DNA of 64,000 nt from Nocardioides cavernae. Lineage in GTDB: Bacteria; Actinomycetota; Actinomycetes; Propionibacteriales; Nocardioidaceae. Positions 23,854 to 32,449 of the stretch are shown here, piece after piece. The notes beneath the pieces were generated by a model, which worked only from the letters and a program-made list of their open reading frames with translations, was not told the origin of the DNA and did no database searches. The position numbers were made by a program, and so were the translations under genes. Position 1 is the stretch's first letter. Each line of letters starts with the position of its first letter. The DNA lies in contig NZ_JACCBW010000001.1 in NCBI RefSeq assembly GCF_013410035.1, forward strand, positions 434,001 to 498,000, in the 5' to 3' direction.

Positions 23854-24867
23854 ATGAGCGGATCGACCCGTCAGGGCGCGCTGCCGTCCACCTCGGAGAG
23901 GGGGACGGGCCGGCCCGGTGGGCTCCCCCTCCAGGTCTACGTGGTGTTCGCCGCGATGGCGTTCCTCGTCGTGGCGCAGCAGTGGCTCGTCCCGCGCCTG
24001 GACAGTCCCGCGCTCGCGACGTGGAGCACGATCTTCGTCGCGATCGTCGTCCAGTCGATCCCGTTCCTCGTCGGCGGCGTCCTGCTGGCCGGCGTGATCT
24101 CGATCCTCCTGTCCGAGCGCGCCCTGCGGCGCCTGGTCCCGGCCAACCCGACGCTGGGGGTGCCCGTCGCCGGTCTCGCGGGCGTCGCGCTGCCCGGGTG
24201 CGAGTGCGCCTCCGTGCCCGTCGCCAGCAGCCTGATGCGACGCGGGGTGGCTCCGGCGGTGGCGCTGACCTTCCTTCTCGCCGCGCCGGCGGTGAACCCG
24301 GTCGTCCTCGTGTCGACGGCCGTCGCCTTCCCGAACCGGCCCGAGATCGTGCTGGCGCGCTTCCTGGCCTCGTTGCTCACCGCCGTCGCCGTCGGCTGGC
24401 TCTGGCTGCGGTTCGCCGGCCGGGTGCCGATCCTGCACCGCAGGAGCGCGCACGACCACGACCAGAGCACCACCCAGGCCTTCCTCGGCAGCGTCCGTCA
24501 CGACTTCATCCACGCCGCGGGGTTCCTCGTGCTGGGAGCGATGATCGCCGCGGCCATCAACACCTTCGTGCCCCGCTCGATCATCGACGGCGTCGCCGGC
24601 AACGTCGTGCTCGCGGTCGTGTCGATGGCGCTCTTCGCCTTCGTCGTGGCGCTGTGCTCCGAGGCGGACGCGTTCGTCGCCGCGAGCCTCAGCGCGTTCT
24701 CCGACACCGCCAAGCTGGTGTTCATGGTGGTCGGGCCGGCCATGGACGTGAAGCTCGCCTCGATGGAGTCCGGTCAGTTCGGCGGGGCGTTCGCGCTCCG
24801 GTTCGTCCCGCTGGTGGTCGGCGTGGCGGTCCTGTCGGCCGTGGGCATGGGATGGTGGCTGCTGTGA
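23854..24867 (+). CDS. Permease of the UPF0718/YcgR (DUF318) family
   Basis: 337 aa from ATG 23854. Eight or so membrane segments; the family signature PGCECASVPVASSLMRRGV lies near residue 110, followed by LTFLLAAPAVNPVVL, and the second conserved block FVVALCSEADAFVAASLSAF lies near residue 265. Homologues (YcgR in Bacillus, ArsP-related) pair with a TIGR03943 protein and are often linked to zinc supply. Here the pair is coupled by overlapping GTGA and preceded by a Zur-box-like site, supporting a role under zinc limitation. Transported substrate unproven. Confidence 0.88.
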   Translation: MSGSTRQGALPSTSERGTGRPGGLPLQVYVVFAAMAFLVVAQQWLVPRLDSPALATWSTIFVAIVVQSIPFLVGGVLLAGVISILLSERALRRLVPANPTLGVPVAGLAGVALPGCECASVPVASSLMRRGVAPAVALTFLLAAPAVNPVVLVSTAVAFPNRPEIVLARFLASLLTAVAVGWLWLRFAGRVPILHRRSAHDHDQSTTQAFLGSVRHDFIHAAGFLVLGAMIAAAINTFVPRSIIDGVAGNVVLAVVSMALFAFVVALCSEADAFVAASLSAFSDTAKLVFMVVGPAMDVKLASMESGQFGGAFALRFVPLVVGVAVLSAVGMGWWLL

Positions 24868-25553
24868 AGCGCGCGACCCAGAGCCTGCTCCTGGCCGTCA
24901 CCGGTGCGGTCCTGCTGCGCATGGCGGCGGGCGACAGCTACCTGCGCTACGTGAACTCCTGGATGCGGTGGCCGCTCCTGGCCTGCGGCGCGTTCCTCGT
25001 GGTGCTGGCGCTGGTCGACGTCCTGCGCCAGCAGGGTTCCCAGGACGACGACCACGAGGCGCACGTGCCGAGGGCCGCGTGGCTGCTCTTCGCGCCGTCG
25101 CTGGTGTTCTTCCTCGTCGCTCCCCCGGCGCTCGGCGCCCACTTCGCCGAGCGCGCCCAGAGCGCGGTCGTGCCGGTGGACACGACCACGGAGGTCGACT
25201 TCCCTCCGCTGCCCGAGGGCGACCCCGTGCCCATCGTCCTCGACGAGGTGCTCCTGCGTGCGGCCTACGACGACGGCGCGACGCTGGCCGACCGCCCGCT
25301 CGAGCTCGAGGGCTTCGTCAGCCGCGACAAGGCGGGCACGTGGTTCGTCACGCAGTTCGGGATGAACTGCTGCGCCGCTGACGCCACCGTCATGCGCGTC
25401 GCGGCGACCGGGGTCGACGCGCCCGCCGACGACCAGTGGGTGCGGGTGGTCGGGCGCCACGTCGCCGGTACGGGCGACGGCGGCCGCGGCACGCCGGAGG
25501 TCGTGGTGGAGGACCTCGAGCTCATCGAGGCCCCGAAGAATCAGTACCGCTGA
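24864..25553 (+). CDS. TIGR03943-family putative permease subunit
   Basis: 229 aa from GTG 24864 (an ATG at 24852 is the alternative). Two N-terminal membrane segments (LLLAVTGAVLLRMA and RWPLLACGAFLVVLALVDVL) and one at ~70-90 (AWLLFAPSLVFFLVAPPALG) precede an extracytoplasmic domain containing ELEGFVSRDKAGTWFVTQFGMNCCAAD. The CC pair and the YcgQ-like OB fold are typical of TIGR03943. Works with the upstream permease. Part of the presumed Zur regulon. Confidence 0.87.
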   Translation: MKRATQSLLLAVTGAVLLRMAAGDSYLRYVNSWMRWPLLACGAFLVVLALVDVLRQQGSQDDDHEAHVPRAAWLLFAPSLVFFLVAPPALGAHFAERAQSAVVPVDTTTEVDFPPLPEGDPVPIVLDEVLLRAAYDDGATLADRPLELEGFVSRDKAGTWFVTQFGMNCCAADATVMRVAATGVDAPADDQWVRVVGRHVAGTGDGGRGTPEVVVEDLELIEAPKNQYR

Positions 25554-25576
25554 CGCGGGGCCTGCGGGCCCTGCGC

Positions 25577-26152
25577 TCAGAGGCCGCAGGACTGCGTCAG
25601 GTACGCCGCGAAGGCCTCCTCGCCGGTCGCGACGAAGGCATCCGGGGCGCCCACCGCCGCGGGGTCCAGGCCGAGACCGACGAAGTCGTACAGCCCGCCG
25701 ATGAGGGTGTAGTAGCCGCTGCGGGCCGGCAGGGACACCGCGGCCGGCACCCCGGTCTCGACGAGGGCCTGCGCCGCCTCGCGCAGGTCGTCGGTGTCGG
25801 CCCGGCCGCGCGAGTACGTCCGCTGCAGGTCGTCCACGCGGCGGAACTCCGCGCAGAACTCCTCGTCCGTCGGCACGGCGACCTTGCCCGTGAAGGGCGG
25901 GGTGGTCGGACCGGACGGCTGGCCGTCGGGGACCTCGTCCGGCTGTGCAAACCCGGAAGTGTCCGAAGTGTCCGAGGGGTCCGGGGTGGCGGCCGGTGCA
26001 GTGTCGCCCGCGGGCCGCTGGACGAACACGATGAGCCCCACGATGGCGACCACGGCCACGGCGAGGACGGCCCGCGCCGACGACGCGGACCGCTGGGCCC
26101 CGGATGGTTCGGCCACGTGCTCACGCCCCCTCGGCTGTTGGTCGGTGGACAT
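25577..26152 (-). CDS. Membrane-anchored protein of unknown function, paralogue of 31820-32320
   Basis: 191 aa from ATG 26152. A cytoplasmic N-tail, one membrane segment (RAVLAVAVVAIVGLIVFV, ~residues 27-45), a Pro/Thr/Ser linker, then a ~105-residue outer domain with two cysteines: DEEFCAEFRRVDDLQ and AAYLTQSCGL. The paralogue across the zinc cluster shares DEDFCAGF, GVPxAxxLPARxGY, GxYxxxGxxLxPxAVGA and AFxAYLxQxC. The family is not one I recognise. Its position against the permease pair and the azt genes suggests a zinc link, by context only. Confidence 0.72.
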   Translation of the reverse strand: MSTDQQPRGREHVAEPSGAQRSASSARAVLAVAVVAIVGLIVFVQRPAGDTAPAATPDPSDTSDTSGFAQPDEVPDGQPSGPTTPPFTGKVAVPTDEEFCAEFRRVDDLQRTYSRGRADTDDLREAAQALVETGVPAAVSLPARSGYYTLIGGLYDFVGLGLDPAAVGAPDAFVATGEEAFAAYLTQSCGL

Positions 26153-26248
26153 GATCGCACCGGGCGGCGCGACGTCGGCGGCCGTCACGGTCCGCGGACG
26201 CACAGGGGCCGGGCCACCTCGACGGTGGTCCCGGCCCCTGCAGGACCG

Positions 26249-27481
26249 TCAGCCGATGGCGGCAGCCATCTCGTTGGGCTCCTCCGCCATCTGCGGAGAG
26301 GTCGCGACGACCTCGCCGGAGGTGAGGTCGACCGCGTGGACCCGGCGCTCGGCCGGGTCGGCGACGTAGGCCGTGTCGCCGTCGACGATCAGGGCCGGGT
26401 GCGGGTTCTGCCAGTCCTGCGGGCCCTCCCACGCCTCGACCACGGGCCAGGAGTCCCCGACCTCGCCGGTCGCCGGGTCGAGGACGTGGATCGCGCCGTC
26501 GGTGCCGAGGACGTACGCCAGGTCGTCCGGCCCCCGCACGACGCCGCGCCAGGTGTACTCGACGCCCTCGGGCAGCGCTGCCGTCTCGAGCGTGCCTGCC
26601 TCGGTGTCGATGAGCGCCACCGTGTCGAGCAGGTAGCCCTCCGCGTCGGGGTCGGCGTTGTAGTCGCCGACGACCAGCGGGCTGCTCTCGGCGACGTACG
26701 CGTTGCCCATCCGACCGAACTCGTCGGGAGCCTGGAGCTTCTGGAAGGCGCCGTCGCGGAACAGCAGCGCGCCGTCCTCGCAACCGAAGACGACGGTCTC
26801 GCCGGCGGCGGTGCCCTCACCGTGGATGCCGGGGCACTCGTCGGACGAGGCGACCTCGCTCCAGTCCTCGCCGTCCGCCTCGAGCGCGACCGCGCCCGAG
26901 CGCGACTCCTCGTCGCCGACGGTGGTCACGAGCGTGCCGTCCTCCAGCACGATGGAGACCCCGTGGTGCGGCTCGGGCGCGTCCCAGGTGGTGGTGTCGG
27001 GGAGCTCGTCACCGGCCGCGGCGAGGTCGGCGGTCCGCATGACGGTCGTCCGGCCGGTGCCGTCGTCGTACAGGACGGTACGCCCGCCGTGCCGCACGAC
27101 GTGCCCGGCCGCCTCGGCCTCGAACACCCGGTCCGTGAGCGCGGGTGCGGCGGTGTCGAGCACCTGGAAGCCCTCGCTGGTCGTCAGCATGAGGTGCTGG
27201 CCGTCGCCGGCCGGGTTGAGGCGGGTGAACTCCTCGGTGTCGAACTCCTCGACCACCTCGAGCGTGGCGGCGTCGAGCACGGCGACGCCGTCCTCGTAGG
27301 TGACGGCGACGCGCGCGGTCTCCGCGGGCGCGGAGGAGGTGGTCTCCCGGGTCGGCTCGGTGGCGGCGTCGGAGGTGTTCTCCCAACCGCAGGCGGCCAG
27401 CAGCACGGTCGCTGCTGTCGCGCCGGCAGCCGCCCGCAGGGCGGCCAGGCTCGGCCGGCGGGGGGTGTTCTCGTGGGTCAC
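26249..27481 (-). CDS. aztD: AztD-like lipoprotein zinc metallochaperone (copy lacking the His-rich loop)
   Basis: 410 aa from GTG 27481 with GAAGGGA upstream. Lipobox VLLAACG (Cys near residue 31) makes it an exported lipoprotein. Repeating WD40-like blades (VAVLDAATLEVVEEFDTEEF, IHVLDPATGEVGDSW) form the AztD propeller. It has AGHVVRHGG and EPHHGVSI, likely metal-proximal histidines, but not the DHGDHxHYY loop seen in the other copy at 28445-29707. AztD passes zinc to the binding protein AztC. Last gene of the aztB-aztD-aztC-aztD run, 28 bp after aztC. Confidence 0.75.
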   Translation of the reverse strand: MTHENTPRRPSLAALRAAAGATAATVLLAACGWENTSDAATEPTRETTSSAPAETARVAVTYEDGVAVLDAATLEVVEEFDTEEFTRLNPAGDGQHLMLTTSEGFQVLDTAAPALTDRVFEAEAAGHVVRHGGRTVLYDDGTGRTTVMRTADLAAAGDELPDTTTWDAPEPHHGVSIVLEDGTLVTTVGDEESRSGAVALEADGEDWSEVASSDECPGIHGEGTAAGETVVFGCEDGALLFRDGAFQKLQAPDEFGRMGNAYVAESSPLVVGDYNADPDAEGYLLDTVALIDTEAGTLETAALPEGVEYTWRGVVRGPDDLAYVLGTDGAIHVLDPATGEVGDSWPVVEAWEGPQDWQNPHPALIVDGDTAYVADPAERRVHAVDLTSGEVVATSPQMAEEPNEMAAAIG

Positions 27482-27509
27482 GGTGCTTCCCTTCTGTCGG
27501 TGGCCTGTC

Positions 27510-28448
27510 TCAGGACAGGCCGTCGGTGATGCGCTCGGTGTTGGCGCGTTGCATCTCGAGGTAGGTGGGCGCACCGCCGTCGCGGTCGGTGAGCGACTCG
27601 GTGTAGAGCTCGACGACCTCGACGTCGATGCCGACCTCGTCGGCGAGGACCCGGACGAGCTGGTCGGGCTGGGAGGACTCGGCGAAGATCGTGCGGACGC
27701 CCGCGTCCTCGATCGACGAGGCGAGGCCCTCGAGGTCGGCTGCGCTGGGTGACGCGAGCGTGGTGCCACCGGGGATGACGGCACCCACGAGCTCGAAGTC
27801 GAAGCGTTGGGCGAGGTAGCCGAAGACGTGGTGGTTGGTCACCAGGCTCCGCTGGGCGTCCGGGATCGATGCGAACGCCCCGCCCATCGCCTCGTCGAGG
27901 GTCGCGAGCTCGGCCCGGTAGGCGTCGGCCCCCTCCCGCACGGTCGCCGCGTCGATCCCGTCGATCTCGACCAGCGCCTCCTCGAGCGCATCGACGACGT
28001 CGACCATCCGGGCGGGGTCGGTCCAGAAGTGCGGGTCGGGCGCGCCGCCCGCCGCCTCCTCGGAGTAGGCGACGACGTCGACGTGGTCCCCCGCGACGAG
28101 AACGGGCGCCCCCGCCTCAGCGGCCCGGTCGAGGTGCTGCACCAGGCCCTCCTCGAGCCCCAGCCCGTTGGAGACGACCAGGTCGGCGTCACGCAGCTCG
28201 CCGGCCTGTCGGGCGGAGATCTCGAACGAGTGGGGGTCGGCGTCCGGCTTCATCAGGGTCGTGACCCGCGCCGCGTCGCCGACCACCTCGGAGGTGACGT
28301 CCCCCAGGATGTTCGTCGTCACCATGACGTGGGGGCGGTCGTCGGACTCCGCGGTGCAGCCTGCGAGGGCGCCGGTGGTCGCGAGCAGTGCCGCCAGCGC
28401 GGCGCGGGCCCGGCGGGCGGGTCGGTGGGCGGGTCGGCGTCGGGTCAT
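27510..28448 (-). CDS. aztC: Zinc ABC transporter substrate-binding lipoprotein
   Basis: 312 aa from ATG 28448, ATGA-overlapping the upstream aztD-like stop. Signal peptide with lipobox GALAGC. Cluster A-I (ZnuA/AztC) zinc-binding protein: ligand histidines in DADPHSFEISA, DPHFWTDPARM and VTNHHVFGYLAQRFDF, with the acidic ligand in AESSQPDQ. The long helical spine (LDEAMGGAFASIPDAQ) is typical. It captures extracellular zinc for AztB/AztA. Confidence 0.92.
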   Translation of the reverse strand: MTRRRPAHRPARRARAALAALLATTGALAGCTAESDDRPHVMVTTNILGDVTSEVVGDAARVTTLMKPDADPHSFEISARQAGELRDADLVVSNGLGLEEGLVQHLDRAAEAGAPVLVAGDHVDVVAYSEEAAGGAPDPHFWTDPARMVDVVDALEEALVEIDGIDAATVREGADAYRAELATLDEAMGGAFASIPDAQRSLVTNHHVFGYLAQRFDFELVGAVIPGGTTLASPSAADLEGLASSIEDAGVRTIFAESSQPDQLVRVLADEVGIDVEVVELYTESLTDRDGGAPTYLEMQRANTERITDGLS

Positions 28449-29707
28449 CGGCCGACCTCCGCGAAGACGTCGGGAGCGGTCGGCGTCGACAGCTCCCGTG
28501 CGACCCGGGCGCCGTCGGCGTAGTCGAGCTCGAGCACCCGCGACCCGACCGGGTCGTTGACGTAGGCGCGCTGGTCGTCGACCACGAGCTCGACCCCGTC
28601 GAACGAGGGCCGTGAGCCGGGACCGGAGGTGAGCAACGGCTCCGACGCGGCGACCTGCTCGCCGGACCCGGCGAGGTAGATGCGGACCCGACCCGTCCTG
28701 TCGAGCGCCACCACGTGGCCGTCCTCGTCGTCGGCGGCGACGACCTGCTGGAGCCGGGTGCCGGCGTCGAGGAGCTGCCAGGCGCGCTCGCGGGTGTCGA
28801 GCAGCCAGATGCCCGACGGCCCGGCGAGCCCCGCGACGGTCGGTCGCCCCTCGCGCGTCCGGAGGTCCGATGCCTGCGGGGCCGCGGTGCCGCGCGGGTA
28901 CGCGATCCGCTCGGCGACCCACTGCTCCTCCTGCTCGGTCCACAGCAACGCTCCCTCGGCGCAGCCGATGACGAGGCCGACCGCCGTGGTGAGGGCGCCG
29001 CGCGGGTCGGTGCACCGCTCTGCGGACCCGGCGACCACGTCCCCGTCGCCGTCGTGCTGCCGCACGGTCGAGGCACGCCCCGCGTCGTCGGGCACGGTCA
29101 CGACGGCCCCGTCCCCGAGCGGGGCCACGATGCCGTCGTGGCGGCCGACGTCGAGCCGCCAGCGCTCGCGTACGTCCCCGTCGGCGAGGGCCTTGTTGTC
29201 GAGCAGGACGGCCTCGCCCGAGCCGCGGAAGAAGACGCCGGTGCCACCGGCGGTGGACAGCGGGCCGGGGGTCACCTCGGGCGCGCCGTCGCCCGTCACG
29301 GTGCCGAGCAGGCCGGGGTCGGACCGGTAGTAGTGGAAGTGGTCGCCGTGGTCCCACGTCCACATGCCGCTGTCCACCACCTCGAGCCCGTCGTCCGTGG
29401 TGACGAACGCGTAGCGGCCGTCGGTGGCTGCTGCGGCCGGCGCGGCGACGCGGCCGAGCTCCTGCGCGGCCCCGTCGACGAGGTCGAGCATGCCCACGGC
29501 GCCGGCGCGGTCGACCGTGAGCAGGTGCAGCGGCGGCTCGGCCACCTCCTCCGCGCCCGCGATCTCCCCGTGGTCGTCGGGCGACCCGCCCGACGAGGAG
29601 CTGGCGGACGACGCCCGGTCCTGCTCCTCGGCGGGGCCGGTGTCGTGCGAGCACGCGGTCAGGGCCAGCGCGGCCACGGCGATCGGGAGTGCGGTGCGGG
29701 GCTTCAC
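28445..29707 (-). CDS. aztD: AztD-like lipoprotein zinc metallochaperone (copy with HGDHFHYY loop)
   Basis: 420 aa from GTG 29707, overlapping the aztB stop as GTGA. Signal peptide LPIAVAALALTAC gives a lipidated Cys at ~19. The segment GMWTWDHGDHFHYYRSDPGL is the His-rich flexible loop known from AztD proteins; propeller blades follow (LLDNKALADGDVRERWRLDV, IWLLDTRERAWQLLDAG). In place of the HVV and PHHG motifs of the other copy it has VTPGPL and VGRHDGIV. An N-terminal Ser/Asp/His spacer separates it from the lipid. Coupled to aztB and aztC, so it is probably the main AztD. Confidence 0.83.
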   Translation of the reverse strand: MKPRTALPIAVAALALTACSHDTGPAEEQDRASSASSSSGGSPDDHGEIAGAEEVAEPPLHLLTVDRAGAVGMLDLVDGAAQELGRVAAPAAAATDGRYAFVTTDDGLEVVDSGMWTWDHGDHFHYYRSDPGLLGTVTGDGAPEVTPGPLSTAGGTGVFFRGSGEAVLLDNKALADGDVRERWRLDVGRHDGIVAPLGDGAVVTVPDDAGRASTVRQHDGDGDVVAGSAERCTDPRGALTTAVGLVIGCAEGALLWTEQEEQWVAERIAYPRGTAAPQASDLRTREGRPTVAGLAGPSGIWLLDTRERAWQLLDAGTRLQQVVAADDEDGHVVALDRTGRVRIYLAGSGEQVAASEPLLTSGPGSRPSFDGVELVVDDQRAYVNDPVGSRVLELDYADGARVARELSTPTAPDVFAEVGR

Positions 29708-30627
29708 GAGACACCTCTCTGGGGGACGGCGGCCGACGCGCGGTCGGCCGGCCGGTCGTGGACGGCAGCACGGGCGTCGCCGTGGCCGTCGTCGCGGAGG
29801 TCGCGGTCGCGCCACCGGTCGACGAGGCCGCGCAGGAGCGCGGAGGACGTGGCGAGCAGGATGGCGGTGCACGCGATGGAGGCGCCGGCGGCCGTGGCGG
29901 CGTACCAGGACACCAGGAGCCCGACGAGCACGGAGAGGGTCCCGAGCGCGGAGGCGAGGACCATCGTCATCGGGATCCGCCGTGTCCACCGGTTGGCGGC
30001 GACGACCGGGCCGAGGAGCAGTCCGACCACGAGCAGGGTGCCGACGGCCTGGTACGACGCGACGACCGCCACCGTCACCAGGCCGACGAGCGCCACCTGC
30101 GCGGCGCCGGGACGCACGCCGAGGGTGTGCGCGATCCGCGGGTCGAACGCCGTCACCACGAACGAGCGGTGGAAGGCCGCCGCGACGACGAGCGTGACCA
30201 CCAGCGCGGCGGCGAGGAGCAGCACGTCGCTGTCCTGCATGGCGAGGACCTCGCCGAAGAGCAGCGCGGTCGCGTCGGTGGCGAAGCTCGCGGAGTGGGA
30301 CACGATGATCACCCCGAGCGAGAGCATCCCGACGAAGAGCAGGCCGATCGCGGTGTCGTACGACAGACGCCCGCTGCGCTGCATCGACCCGATCGCCGCG
30401 CTCATCACCGCGGCACTCACCGCGCCGCCGAGCAGCACCGGGGCGCCCAGGACCGTGGCCAGCGCGACGCCCGGGAGCATCCCGTGGCCGATGGCCTCGC
30501 CGAGGAACGCCATGCCGCGGACGACGACCCACGTGCCCACGACGCCGCAGACGACGGCGACCAGGGTGCCGCCGACGAGCGCACGCACCATGAAGTCCGC
30601 ACTGAACGGGTTGCTGAGGAGGAGCAC
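29704..30627 (-). CDS. aztB: Zinc ABC transporter permease
   Basis: 307 aa from GTG 30627. Seven to eight membrane segments of the ABC-3 (ZnuB/AztB) type: LVGGTLVAVVCGVVGTWVVVRGMAFLGEAIGHGMLPGVAL contains the conserved VRGMAFLGxAxxHxxxPGVA. The C-terminal GALTVLVGLLVSWYAATAAGASI-like block is also typical. First gene of the azt operon; the divergent aztA starts 54 bp away with the Zur-box-like site between. Confidence 0.93.
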   Translation of the reverse strand: MLLLSNPFSADFMVRALVGGTLVAVVCGVVGTWVVVRGMAFLGEAIGHGMLPGVALATVLGAPVLLGGAVSAAVMSAAIGSMQRSGRLSYDTAIGLLFVGMLSLGVIIVSHSASFATDATALLFGEVLAMQDSDVLLLAAALVVTLVVAAAFHRSFVVTAFDPRIAHTLGVRPGAAQVALVGLVTVAVVASYQAVGTLLVVGLLLGPVVAANRWTRRIPMTMVLASALGTLSVLVGLLVSWYAATAAGASIACTAILLATSSALLRGLVDRWRDRDLRDDGHGDARAAVHDRPADRASAAVPQRGVS

Positions 30628-30641
30628 GGCAGGACCATACC

Positions 30642-30664
30642 CATAATGAGAACGATTACCAATC
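30642..30664. promoter_or_regulatory. Zur-box-like site in the aztB/aztA divergent promoter
   Basis: ATAATGAGAACGATTACCAA at 30643-30662 with palindromic core TAAT-N7-ATTA (30645-30659). It sits midway between GTG 30627 and ATG 30681 so one bound dimer could shut off both operons. It matches the 23802-23823 site at 19 of 22 bases. Confidence 0.75.
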
Positions 30665-30680
30665 GCTGTACAGTGCGGGC

Positions 30681-31298
30681 ATGCCCTCGCCCGCCGTGCT
30701 CACCGCCCACGACCTCCACTTCGCCCACGACGGCAGGGACGTGCTCCACGGCGTCTCGGTCGCGTTGCGCAGCGGCACCGTGACCGCGGTCGCCGGGCCC
30801 AACGGGGCCGGCAAGTCGACGCTCGTCGAGCTGCTGGCGGGCGTACGGTCGCCCCGCCGCGGCGTCGTGACGTGCCGCGGCTCGCTGGCGCTCGTCGTGC
30901 AGCGACCGGCCGTGCCGGACACGCTGCCCGTGACGGTCCACGACGTCGTCGCCATGGGCACCTGGTCGCGGCGGCGACGGCTACGACCCACGGCGGGCGC
31001 GGTCGCCGCGGCCATCGACCGGGTGGGGCTCGCGGGTCTCGCCGACCGCCCGCTGGCCAGCCTGTCCGGGGGCCAGCGACAGCGCGCGCTCCTCGCCCAG
31101 GGGATCGTGCAGCGGGCCGACGTGCTGCTGCTCGACGAGCCGGCGGCAGGTCTCGACAGCCGGAGCCGCGAGCGTACGCGGGCGGTGCTCGCCGAGGAGG
31201 CGGCGCGCGGCGCCGCGGTCGCCTGCGTGACCCACGACGACACCAGCATCGAGCAGGCCGACGTCGTCGTGCGCCTCGAGGACGGACGGGTGCTGTGA
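30681..31298 (+). CDS. aztA: Zinc ABC transporter ATP-binding protein
   Basis: 205 aa from ATG 30681, short for an ABC ATPase as AztA proteins are. Walker A GPNGAGKSTLVELLAG, signature LASLSGGQRQRALLAQG, Walker B DVLLLDEPAAGLDS, switch His in CVTHDD. Conserved AztA-type segment RPAVPDTLPVTVHDVVAMG follows Walker A. Powers zinc import through AztB. Followed 37 bp later by zur in the same direction. Confidence 0.93.
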   Translation: MPSPAVLTAHDLHFAHDGRDVLHGVSVALRSGTVTAVAGPNGAGKSTLVELLAGVRSPRRGVVTCRGSLALVVQRPAVPDTLPVTVHDVVAMGTWSRRRRLRPTAGAVAAAIDRVGLAGLADRPLASLSGGQRQRALLAQGIVQRADVLLLDEPAAGLDSRSRERTRAVLAEEAARGAAVACVTHDDTSIEQADVVVRLEDGRVL

Positions 31299-31335
31299 GC
31301 CGACGCGCCGCCGGTGCGGCCGGTACGTTGGAGGC

Positions 31336-31764
31336 ATGCCCACCGAGACTGCGCCCCGGGCGTTCGGCGAGAAGGGTCGTCGTGACACGAGGCAGCGCCG
31401 CGCCCTGCGCGACCACCTCGCCGCGACCGACGCGTTCACGAGCGCGCAGCAGGTCTACGACGACCTGCGGGCCTCAGGCGACCGGGTCGGCCTGGCGACC
31501 GTCTATCGCACGTTGCAGGCCATGGCCGACGCCGGTGAGGTCGACACGCTGCGCACCGACGACGGCGAGACCCTCTTCCGCAAATGCGGACCGCGTCACC
31601 ACCACCACCTCGTGTGTCGCAGCTGCGGCGTGACCATCGAGATCGACGGGCCCAGCGTGGAGCGCTGGGCGTCGAAGGCGGCCGACGACCACGGGTTCTC
31701 CGACGTGACCCACGTGGTCGAGCTCTTCGGTCTCTGCCCCGCCTGCACCAAGGCCGCCGGCTGA
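31336..31764 (+). CDS. zur: Fur-family zinc-uptake regulator
   Basis: 142 aa from ATG 31336 with GGAGG upstream. Winged-helix with RRALRDHLAATDAFTSAQQVYDDLRASGDRVGLATVYRTLQAMADAG (positions ~22-68). The regulatory HHHHLVCRSCG motif and C-terminal LCPAC give the two CxxC structural zinc pairs of Zur/Fur. Its place after aztA identifies it as the zinc regulator rather than Fur. When zinc-loaded it should repress the az and permease operons through the two box-like sites. Confidence 0.93.
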   Translation: MPTETAPRAFGEKGRRDTRQRRALRDHLAATDAFTSAQQVYDDLRASGDRVGLATVYRTLQAMADAGEVDTLRTDDGETLFRKCGPRHHHHLVCRSCGVTIEIDGPSVERWASKAADDHGFSDVTHVVELFGLCPACTKAAG

Positions 31765-31819
31765 GCCGCCCTCCCGTCCGCCCCGTGGACGACGTCCCCC
31801 GGCGGCCGGAGTCAGGGCG

Positions 31820-32320
31820 TCATGCCGGACACCGCTGGTCGAGGTAGGCCGTGAAGGCCGAGTCGGCGCCCTCCACCGCCGTCGACGCCGCGCCGACCGC
31901 CTCCGGGGCGAGATCCATCCCGATCGACTCGTAGATGCCCGCGAGGACGGCGTGATAGCCGGTCCTGGCGGGCAGATCCATGGCCGGCGGGACGCCCACG
32001 GCGAGGAGGTCGTCGGCCGCCTCCTGCAGCGGCTCGGGGGCGGCCTCGCCCCCGCCGACGAAGGCGGCCTGGCTGTTGGCCAGCGCGACGAACCCCGCGC
32101 AGAAGTCCTCGTCCGTCGCCTCCGCGGGAGGCCCCACGTCCGCCGCTGCGTCCTCCGGGGCCGCCGGCGTCGTCCCGGCACCCGACGGCTCCTCCTCGGC
32201 GCTCGGTCCCAGCACGAACAGCACGAGCAGCACCGCGACGAGGAGCACTCCCCCGAGGACGTACGACCGTGGCGCCGGGGGTGTGCCCGCGGTCCCCTGC
32301 CGCTGCGTGCGCTTCGCCAT
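31820..32320 (-). CDS. Membrane-anchored protein of unknown function, paralogue of 25577-26152
   Basis: 166 aa from ATG 32320. Basic N-tail, one membrane segment (SYVLGGVLLVAVLLVLFVLG, ~residues 19-38), Ala/Glu/Pro linker, then an outer domain with DEDFCAGFVALANSQAAF and FTAYLDQRCPA. It aligns along the whole domain with the protein on the far side of the azt cluster (shared GVPPAMDLPARTGY, AVGA, both Cys). It is convergent with zur. Function unknown; pairing around the zinc genes is the only clue. Confidence 0.72.
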   Translation of the reverse strand: MAKRTQRQGTAGTPPAPRSYVLGGVLLVAVLLVLFVLGPSAEEEPSGAGTTPAAPEDAAADVGPPAEATDEDFCAGFVALANSQAAFVGGGEAAPEPLQEAADDLLAVGVPPAMDLPARTGYHAVLAGIYESIGMDLAPEAVGAASTAVEGADSAFTAYLDQRCPA

Positions 32321-32449
32321 GGGTCGATCCCATCACGGAGAGGGCGTCCGCGACGGGACCGGTCGGCTGGTCGCGCTCCTCGCGCGTGCGGCATGATGGC
32401 CACCGGTCAAGAACGCGGCCGCCGAGGACGGGCACACAAGGGGTAGTCG

